DNA from: JAGOEF01 sp029564465
Lineage (GTDB): Bacteria > Bacteroidota > Bacteroidia > Bacteroidales > ML635J-15
DNA: 10,452 nucleotides
Assembly (NCBI GenBank): GCA_029564465.1
Contig: JAKQPY010000006.1
Coordinates: 1 to 10,452 of the forward strand
Reading direction: 5' to 3'
Below, one piece after another: positions 5,783-10,452 of the stretch; positions within the stretch are counted from its first letter, which is position 1; each line of letters opens with the position of its first letter. The notes under the pieces are model-generated. The model had not been told where the DNA came from. It ran no database searches and saw nothing but the letters and a program-made list of their open reading frames with translations. Position numbers and translations under genes: made by a program.

Positions 5783-5838
5783 AAAACCCAGTATTGTGCC
5801 TGTTTTAAAAAATGCTGTTTTATAAAACAATTCATCTT

Positions 5839-5869
5839 GTTGTTCTGCATCCTGCTTTACCTATTTTTG
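5839..5869 (+). promoter_or_regulatory. Predicted promoter of the aconitase-family gene
   Basis: GTTG (5839-5842), 19 bp, then TATTTTTG (5862-5869) is a full match to the Bacteroidota -7 box TAnnTTTG with correct spacing. Transcription would start near 5874-5878. That lies downstream of the farthest upstream in-frame ATG (5812), so translation must start at 5893 or 5899. Confidence 0.6.
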
Positions 5870-5892
5870 CATTAAACCAAAAATACAAAACT

Positions 5893-7707
5893 ATGGGAAT
5901 GACAATTCTTGAGAAAATTCTGGCAAACCACAGCACCGAGAAACAAGTGGCTGCAAACGATATCGTCGATATTTTTATTGATGCACGCGTTGCCCGCGAC
6001 TTTGGCGGCGCCAATGTGGTAAAAAACCTGCTCGACATGGGACTGAGCGTTGATGACCCTTCGAAAACATTTTTTACCTTCGATTGCAACCCCACCGGTT
6101 CCGACCAGAAATATGCCGAAAACCAGCACAAATGCCGCTTGTTTGCCCGCGCCAATGGCATAAAGGTGTACGACATCGACAGCGGTATCGGAACCCACCT
6201 CGCCATCGAAACGGGTCTGGCTTACCCCGGTAGCACCTTTGTTTCAACCGATTCGCATGCCAACATCATGGGTGCCATCGGTGCTTTTGGTCAGGGCATG
6301 GGCGATCAGGATATTGCAGCAGCCTGGGCCAACGGTTCGGTATGGTTCAAGGTTCCCGAGTCAGCAAAAATTGTATTAAAAGGAAAACGCCCCGCAAATG
6401 TAACCGGTAAAGACATTGTGCTTAACCTGCTGGCAAAATACGGCGCCAACAAACTACTGGGTTACTCGGTCGAATTGTACGGCGAAGCCGTGGATTCACT
6501 TTCGCTCGACGACAGAATCACCATATCGTCGATGGCCACCGAAATGGGCGCCATTATCATTATTATACCTCCCAGCGACGAAATCATCCGCTACAGCGAA
6601 AAACTCACCGGACGAAAAATCGAAAAAATCATTGCCGATTCCGATGCAGTGTATGCCTTCGAAGAAACCCTCGATTTCGAAAAATTCGTTCCCATGGTTT
6701 CGCGCCCGGGTAAACCCCACGACAGCGTGGATGTAAGCACACAGTTTGGCAAAAAAATCGACTCGGCATTCATCGGCAGCTGTACCAACGGCCGTATGCA
6801 GGATTTACGCGCGACTGCCGCCATTCTCAAAGGCCGCAAGCTAGCACCCGGTGTGGTTCTCAAAATAGTTCCTGCCACCGACGAAATCTGGAATCAGGCA
6901 CTCAGCGAAGGTCTGATTACCATCTTTAAAGATGCCGGTGCCATGGTTTCGAATGCCGGATGTGCCGGATGTGCTGCAGGTCAGGTAGGGCAGAACGGTC
7001 CCGCCGAAGTTACCCTGAGTACCGGAAACCGCAATTTCCCCGGAAAACAGGGCAAAGGCGAAGTATTTCTGGCATCTCCCGAAATTGTTGCAGCATCGGC
7101 AGTAGCCGGTTACATCACAACCCCTGATGCAATTCCCGCAACACCTGCCGAATTCGAAAAACCCGTGATTACTGCCACGACAAGCCCGGCAGCAAGCGGA
7201 ACCACAAACCGTAACCGTGCAAAAATTGTCGAAGGAAGGGTATGGTACATCCGCGAAGACAATATCGACACCGATATGATATATCATAACCGCTACCTCA
7301 CCATCACCGACATCGCACAAATGGGACAATACACCTTCGATAACCTCGCAGGCTACGAAGACTTTGCCAAAAAAGCAAAACCCGGCGATATCGTGGTGAC
7401 TCAGAAAAACTTTGGTTCCGGTTCATCGCGTCAGCAGGCTGTCGATTGCTTTACCTCGCTGGGTATTTCGTGTATCCTTGCCGAATCGTTTGGTGCCATA
7501 TACGAACGCAATGCCATCAATGCAGCCCTTCCGATTCTCAACTACAACGACATCTCTGCCCTTCAACTCGCCGAAGGAGACACCCTCAGGGTGAATTTCG
7601 AAACGGGTCTGGTCGAAAACCTTAGCAAGAACACCCGCTTGCAGGCCGAAGCCTTTTCGAAAGTTCAAATGGATATCTACCAGCGCGGCGGTATTTTTAA
7701 CAAATAA
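5893..7707 (+). CDS. Aconitase/homoaconitase-family hydratase, single chain
   Basis: This 604-residue [4Fe-4S] hydro-lyase has its large (LeuC-like) and swivel (LeuD-like) domains fused. Cluster ligands are visible as C297 (SCTNGR) and C357/C360 (GCAGC). Other signatures are TDSHANIMGAIGAFG (about 115-130), NRNFPGKQG before the linker, a Thr/Pro/Ala-rich linker at about 415-445, DNIDTD at 456-461 and NFGSGSSR at 506-513 (substrate phosphate/carboxylate loop). Such enzymes isomerise citrate/isocitrate, homocitrate or isopropylmalate. In Bacteroidota this architecture most likely feeds 2-oxoglutarate synthesis, but no icd, gltA or leu neighbours are here to decide. Oddities are the DC at 64-65 where relatives have DH, YLTI at 468-471 instead of YLRT or YLVY/YLVM, and MGAIIIIIPP. 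An upstream in-frame start at 5812 is rejected because the promoter lies after it. Confidence 0.88.
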   Translation: MGMTILEKILANHSTEKQVAANDIVDIFIDARVARDFGGANVVKNLLDMGLSVDDPSKTFFTFDCNPTGSDQKYAENQHKCRLFARANGIKVYDIDSGIGTHLAIETGLAYPGSTFVSTDSHANIMGAIGAFGQGMGDQDIAAAWANGSVWFKVPESAKIVLKGKRPANVTGKDIVLNLLAKYGANKLLGYSVELYGEAVDSLSLDDRITISSMATEMGAIIIIIPPSDEIIRYSEKLTGRKIEKIIADSDAVYAFEETLDFEKFVPMVSRPGKPHDSVDVSTQFGKKIDSAFIGSCTNGRMQDLRATAAILKGRKLAPGVVLKIVPATDEIWNQALSEGLITIFKDAGAMVSNAGCAGCAAGQVGQNGPAEVTLSTGNRNFPGKQGKGEVFLASPEIVAASAVAGYITTPDAIPATPAEFEKPVITATTSPAASGTTNRNRAKIVEGRVWYIREDNIDTDMIYHNRYLTITDIAQMGQYTFDNLAGYEDFAKKAKPGDIVVTQKNFGSGSSRQQAVDCFTSLGISCILAESFGAIYERNAINAALPILNYNDISALQLAEGDTLRVNFETGLVENLSKNTRLQAEAFSKVQMDIYQRGGIFNK

Positions 7708-7720
7708 CACATTGTTCACG

Positions 7721-7763
7721 GCATCGGTCGTTCGTTTTAACTTACGACCGGTGCTGTTTTTTT
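7721..7763 (+). terminator. Rho-independent terminator of the aconitase gene
   Basis: GCATCGGTCGT (7721-7731) pairs with ACGACCGGTGC (7744-7754) with one T.G wobble and a 12-nt loop, followed by a run of seven T at 7757-7763. It lies 14 bp after the stop codon. A second copy with its surroundings occurs at 8662-8695. Confidence 0.9.
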
Positions 7764-7863
7764 ATGCCACGCTTTGCACTCATTGATTCCCCATGGAGTT
7801 TGCTCTCACTCACGGGCTTTGCCAAATTCCTTTCGCGAATCTTCGATTTCGTTTAGCATGAAA

Positions 7864-7961
7864 AAGCTCCACCTGAATTTGTATTAAGCCAATAGAGCTT
7901 CAACAACATTAGATTTTCATATAAAACAGAATTTTTGTCCATAGGACATTAACCTCAGAAT
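7864..7961 (+). repeat. Direct repeat, copy A (about 97 bp)
   Basis: It starts AAGCTCCACCTGAAT and includes CATTAGATTTTCAT, then AAAACAGAATT, TTGTCC and GGACATTAACC. The stretch at 8115-8215 has the same order of words in the same orientation, at roughly three-quarters identity by eye. Confidence 0.75.
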
Positions 7962-8199
7962 TTTGATGTTGATTCCCTACGGGAAACACGGTTTTATTTG
8001 CCTTGTTTTAATGATGTTTATGCCCTACGGGCAAAAAATGAAATTACATAATTTCAATAATATGCCGATCACCGAGCCACCGAATTCACCGAGCCACCGA
8101 ATTCCCCGAACCCTAAGCTCTACCTGAACTGGTATTTAACCCGTAGGGCATCAACCACATTAGATTTGCATTTAAAACAGAATTCTTGTCCGTAGTACA
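7936..8199. repeat. Family of 13-bp mini-palindromes
   Basis: Five short palindromes share the plan NNNCC-(three bases)-GGNNN. They are TGTCCATAGGACA (7936), TTCCCTACGGGAA (7973), TGCCCTACGGGCA (8021), CCCGTAGGG (8140) and a mutated TGTCCGTAGTACA (8187). The centre is TAC, or GTA/ATA, and the arms co-vary, so pairing seems to be kept while sequence changes. Confidence 0.65.
8070..8103 (+). repeat. 17-bp tandem duplication
   Basis: CACCGAGCCACCGAATT occurs twice back to back (8070-8086 and 8087-8103), followed by a decayed third start (CCCCGAACCC). Each copy contains the near-duplicate words CACCGAGC and CACCGAAT. Confidence 0.85.
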
Positions 8200-8215
8200 T
8201 TAACCACGGAATCTA
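8115..8215 (+). repeat. Direct repeat, copy B (about 97 bp)
   Basis: It starts AAGCTCTACCTGAACT and includes CATTAGATTTGCAT, AAAACAGAATTCTTGTCC and ACATTAACC, parallel to copy A 251 bp upstream. One mini-palindrome lies in it where copy A has an unrelated short insert-like segment. Confidence 0.75.
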
Positions 8216-8216
8216 T

Positions 8217-8537
8217 TCCACACATTCCCATCTTTACAGACCCACCAAAGTCCGCTGTCCACTTCAGGAAGCGCGCCGTGGGCAGGCCCCGACAAAAATG
8301 CGAGCCAACCCGGGCGTGAATAGCCGTTTAATAGAAAAAGCAACAAAGGGCTAGAGAAGCAAACCACCCGCAGACCCGATTCAGGTTTGCTTCTCGACGC
8401 TTTGGTTTGTCGGCCTGAGGAGAAGGGCCTGCGCTGACAAAACACTACTTTGTTAGTTTTTTCATTAAACGGCTAGAGCGGGGAGAAGCTTATTTTTGTC
8501 TTGACTTTTTGGTTACTTTTTGTGTCAAGACAAAAAG
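8217..8537. repeat. Interspersed element with several inverted repeats
   Basis: Four perfect or near-perfect inverted pairs lie within about 320 bp. They are CAGGCCCCGACAAA (8283-8296) with TTTGTCGGCCTG (8406-8417); TAGCCGTTTAAT (8321-8332) with ATTAAACGGCTA (8464-8475); GAGAAGCAAACC (8354-8365) with GGTTTGCTTCTC (8384-8395); and TTTTTGTCTTGAC (8493-8505) with GTCAAGACAAAAA (8524-8536). The first two pairs interlock rather than nest. The 81-codon minus-strand frame at 8200-8445 is probably an accident of this element. The element may be a non-coding mobile repeat or RNA-forming sequence, but no transposase or target duplication is seen. Confidence 0.6.
8493..8536. repeat. 13-bp inverted repeat (possible transcription stop)
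   Basis: TTTTTGTCTTGAC and GTCAAGACAAAAA enclose 18 nt that also contain two ACTTTTTG/TTTTTGG words. The A/T-tailed arms could work as a two-way terminator, though no gene ends here. Confidence 0.6.
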
Positions 8538-8629
8538 TATGAGAAAGAATGACCTGATGGTATAATACATCGCTCTGCATGAATCTGCTCCAACATTAAA
8601 CTTAAACCTTCCGAACTGGATAAGCACTG

Positions 8630-8712
8630 CGATTTTTTTAACAAATAACACATCCTTAACGACATCGGTCGTTCGTTTTAACTTACGACCGGTGCTGTTA
8701 ACTTTTTTTTTT
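8630..8712 (+). repeat. Second copy of the aconitase 3' tail and terminator
   Basis: From TTTTTAACAAATAACACAT onward the sequence repeats 7694-7757 with an offset of 941 bp. It includes the last codons and stop of the aconitase gene, the spacer and the whole hairpin (GACATCGGTCGT and ACGACCGGTGC at 8662-8695), followed by a T-run at 8703-8712. No open reading frame leads into it. It is an orphan terminator, left by a duplication or recombination. Confidence 0.85.
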
Positions 8713-8758
8713 GCATTTTTTTTGGAAATAAAAAAATATCAGTTTATCTTTGACCGAC

Positions 8759-8783
8759 CGTTTAATCAAAAATAAATTAAACG
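8759..8783. repeat. Short inverted repeat upstream of the ATPase gene
   Basis: CGTTTAAT (8759-8766) and ATTAAACG (8776-8783) are separated by 9 nt, about 100 bp upstream of the ATPase start. It could be a regulatory site, but nothing else supports that. Confidence 0.45.
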
Positions 8784-8825
8784 AAATTTGATGTTGAAAA
8801 CTTAGGAATAAAAAGGAATAATTGG

Positions 8826-8856
8826 CTTGTCGTGCAGCGCACAATATATAAATTTG
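8826..8856 (+). promoter_or_regulatory. Predicted promoter of the P-type ATPase gene
   Basis: CTTG (8826-8829), 19 bp, then TAAATTTG (8849-8856) is a full match to the Bacteroidota -7 motif. The leader would be about 20 nt before the ATG at 8885. Confidence 0.55.
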
Positions 8857-8884
8857 TAATGGTATTTTTTGAAAAATAGTCGAG

Positions 8885-10452
8885 ATGAAATACGTATTTA
8901 ACGGACTGACGAAAGAAGAAGTTTCCCAAAACAGGAGCAAGTTTGGGAGCAACGAGTTGGTAAAACCCGAAGGAGAAGGCTTATGGGCCAAAATGATCGG
9001 AAACTTTAAGGATCCGATTATCATTATTTTGCTAGTTGCCCTTTTTGTTATTGTCGGTTTGTCGTTTATGGGCCTTACCGAGTGGTACGAAGCAGTTGCT
9101 ATTGCAGCAGCCGTATTGCTTTCGGTTTTTGTATCCACCTTTTCGGAATACAAAAACGAAAACTCATTTCAAAAACTACAGGAAGAAGCCTCACTTATTT
9201 ATAATAATGTATTTCGCGAAGGTAAAATTCAGAGCATCCCCATTAACGAAATTGTGCAGGGCGATTACGTGTTGTTGCAAAGTGGCGACAAGGTGCCCGC
9301 CGACGGTCGGCTGTTGCATGGAGAACTCAGGGTAAATCAGGCATCGCTTACCGGCGAGGCAATGGCGGTGCTTAAAACCGCCGGCGAAACCGGACATTCG
9401 TTCGATACCACCAATCTCGAAAACAAACACTATGTCTATCGTGGCTCGGTGGTGGAAGACGGCGAAGCGGTAGTGCTTATCGAAGCCGTAGGTTCAAACA
9501 GTTTCTATGGTAAACTCACCATCGAATTATCACTTACCGACAACCGTTTGTCGCCATTGCAAACAAAATTAAAAAGCCTTGCCAAGCTGATCAGCAAAAT
9601 AGGTTATATCGTGGCTTCGCTCATCTTTGTGGCTTTTGTTTTCAATAAAATTGTAATATCCCACGGTTTCGACGGAGCCTTAATTTCGGAATACTTCAGG
9701 CACTGGGATATGGTAATCAACGATCTGATACATGCCATGGTGCTTGCCATCATTATTATTGTAGCCGCAGTTCCCGAGGGTTTACCCATGATGATTGCCA
9801 TGGTACTTTCGCTTAATATGCGAAAAATGCTCAGCGAAAAAGTGCTTGTGCGAAAACTTCTCGGTATCGAAACAGCGGGTAGCGTAAATATACTGTTTTC
9901 CGATAAAACAGGGACCATCACCAAAGGCCGCCTCGATCCGATTTTTATGATAGGAGGCAAACTCGAAAAGTTCGAAAAATACAGCGATATTCCTACGGTA
10001 CTGCGCGATATGGTGCGCATTGCCCTGGTGGATAACAGCTATTGTGTGCTTGATTCTTATGGCGAACCTGTAGGCGGAAATGCTTCAGAACAGGCCCTGA
10101 TACGTTTTGTTGACGTTAGCGATCGCATTAACGAGCATCCCATAACCGAAGCACTGGCCAATATCCGCTTCGATTCAGCGAAGAAATTTTCGGCTACCCT
10201 TGTTAAAGGCGGTCCTGCCCTGAAAGAAATTTTCCTTACCGACCATGTGAGTTTCATTAAAGGCGCCACTGAGATTCTGATGGAAAAATGCACTACCTTT
10301 TTCGATGCCGAAGGAAAACTTCACAAACTCGAATCTAAACGCGAGCTCATCGAAATGTCGGATGACCTGGCCAATCAGGGTATCCGGCTGATAGCGCTGG
10401 CTTGCTCCGACAATCCCATCGAAAATGGGGGAGACCTTCCCGAAGGAATGGC
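8885..10452 (+). CDS. P-type cation ATPase, calcium type (N-terminal 522 residues)
   Basis: The open frame runs off the window end, so the C-terminal membrane helices are missing. Family marks in order are a short cation-ATPase N-domain (NGLTKEEVSQNRSKFGSNEL); membrane helices at about 40-62 and 66-86; the actuator domain with GDKVPADGR and LTGEAM (T156-G157-E158); helices near 240-260 and 280-300 with VAAVPEGLP (P297-P301); and the phosphorylation site SDKTGTITKG (D340). The nucleotide-binding domain then begins, with NASEQALIRF and FIKGATE as the ATP-site words. PEGLP in helix 4 points to the P2 (Ca2+) group, so it probably exports calcium (or Mn) at the inner membrane using ATP. The usual Ser of TGES is Ala here; the catalytic Glu is kept. 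The start has the typical family N-terminus directly after a promoter. Confidence 0.93.
   Translation, partial: MKYVFNGLTKEEVSQNRSKFGSNELVKPEGEGLWAKMIGNFKDPIIIILLVALFVIVGLSFMGLTEWYEAVAIAAAVLLSVFVSTFSEYKNENSFQKLQEEASLIYNNVFREGKIQSIPINEIVQGDYVLLQSGDKVPADGRLLHGELRVNQASLTGEAMAVLKTAGETGHSFDTTNLENKHYVYRGSVVEDGEAVVLIEAVGSNSFYGKLTIELSLTDNRLSPLQTKLKSLAKLISKIGYIVASLIFVAFVFNKIVISHGFDGALISEYFRHWDMVINDLIHAMVLAIIIIVAAVPEGLPMMIAMVLSLNMRKMLSEKVLVRKLLGIETAGSVNILFSDKTGTITKGRLDPIFMIGGKLEKFEKYSDIPTVLRDMVRIALVDNSYCVLDSYGEPVGGNASEQALIRFVDVSDRINEHPITEALANIRFDSAKKFSATLVKGGPALKEIFLTDHVSFIKGATEILMEKCTTFFDAEGKLHKLESKRELIEMSDDLANQGIRLIALACSDNPIENGGDLPEGM

Larger units (their letters stand above)
7764..8629. other. Non-coding, repeat-rich intergenic region
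   Basis: No convincing gene is found on either strand. The region is a mosaic of short repeats: a direct repeat of about 97 bp, a set of TAC-centred mini-palindromes, a 17-bp tandem duplication and a larger element with inverted repeats. These are listed separately. The only longer open frame (8200-8445, minus) falls entirely within the inverted-repeat element and lacks a recognisable domain. The stretch at 8541-8629 holds nothing I recognise. Confidence 0.6.

Noticed and set aside
5812..5892. Upstream start of the aconitase gene, adding 27 residues
   Set aside because: The predicted promoter (5839-5869) lies downstream of this ATG, and the extra residues do not match the family N-terminus, which begins MTILEKIL.
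7764..7856. 30-codon plus-strand frame after the aconitase terminator
   Set aside because: It begins at the T-run of the terminator and has no recognisable motif, promoter or neighbour.
8200..8445. 81-codon minus-strand open frame
   Set aside because: It lies wholly inside an element packed with inverted repeats. The peptide is low in structure and rich in S/P/G/R, no family is recognised and no promoter was found. It is kept only as a by-product of the repeat.
8698..9153. 151-codon minus-strand frame opposite the ATPase start, and other minus-strand frames in 9191-10293
   Set aside because: They are antisense shadows of a clear P-type ATPase whose motifs are in the plus frame.

Overview
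The window looks like chromosome from a Bacteroidota bacterium, probably of the Bacteroidales/Marinilabiliales type. The evidence is the recurring -7 promoter motif TAnnTTTG with a weak TTG-like box about 19-20 bp upstream, start codons without Shine-Dalgarno sequences, a single-chain aconitase/homoaconitase-type enzyme, a SatP acetate transporter and a DUF456 protein. The genus cannot be named from this sequence.

Layout. (1) Bases 1-1812 are ordinary chromosome: the tail of a cyclophilin-type prolyl isomerase (+), a two-way terminator, then on the minus strand a SatP-type acetate transporter and a two-gene unit of a small exported or lipoprotein-like protein plus a DUF456 membrane protein. 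(2) Bases 1813-2340 are intergenic, with a C-rich palindrome and a decayed copy of a GCG-rich repeat. (3) Bases 2348-5204 form a visibly AT-richer island. It carries a three-gene type II restriction-modification operon (XRE regulator, beta-class DNA methyltransferase, putative endonuclease) and a small secreted MORN-repeat protein. A 134-bp hairpin resembling an integron attC site separates the two. (4) Bases 5276-5782 are nine tandem copies of a 56-bp repeat. (5) Bases 5893-7707 encode the aconitase-family enzyme, ending at a strong terminator. (6) Bases 7764-8880 are about 1.1 kb of repeat-rich non-coding DNA, including a second copy of the aconitase tail and terminator. (7) From 8885 to the window end is the first half of a P-type (calcium-type) ATPase, which runs off the edge.

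How the parts work together. The R-M genes overlap or touch (26 bp, then ATGA) and are probably one translationally coupled operon. Two identical-spacing GGAC-N7-GTCC palindromes sit on the -33 and -7 boxes of the predicted promoter, directly before the regulator gene. This is the layout expected if the XRE protein represses its own operon to time methylase and endonuclease expression.

The most interesting observation is that the R-M operon appears to be packaged as an integron-like cassette. The first bases after a presumed crossover point (GTTATGCCT at 2348) are the exact 9-bp complement of the outer core (AGGCATAAC at 4708) of the hairpin that ends the operon. That relation is expected when a circular cassette inserts within GTT. 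No integrase gene is in the window, so this remains an inference. The island is also flanked by direct-orientation copies of the same GCG-rich repeat family.
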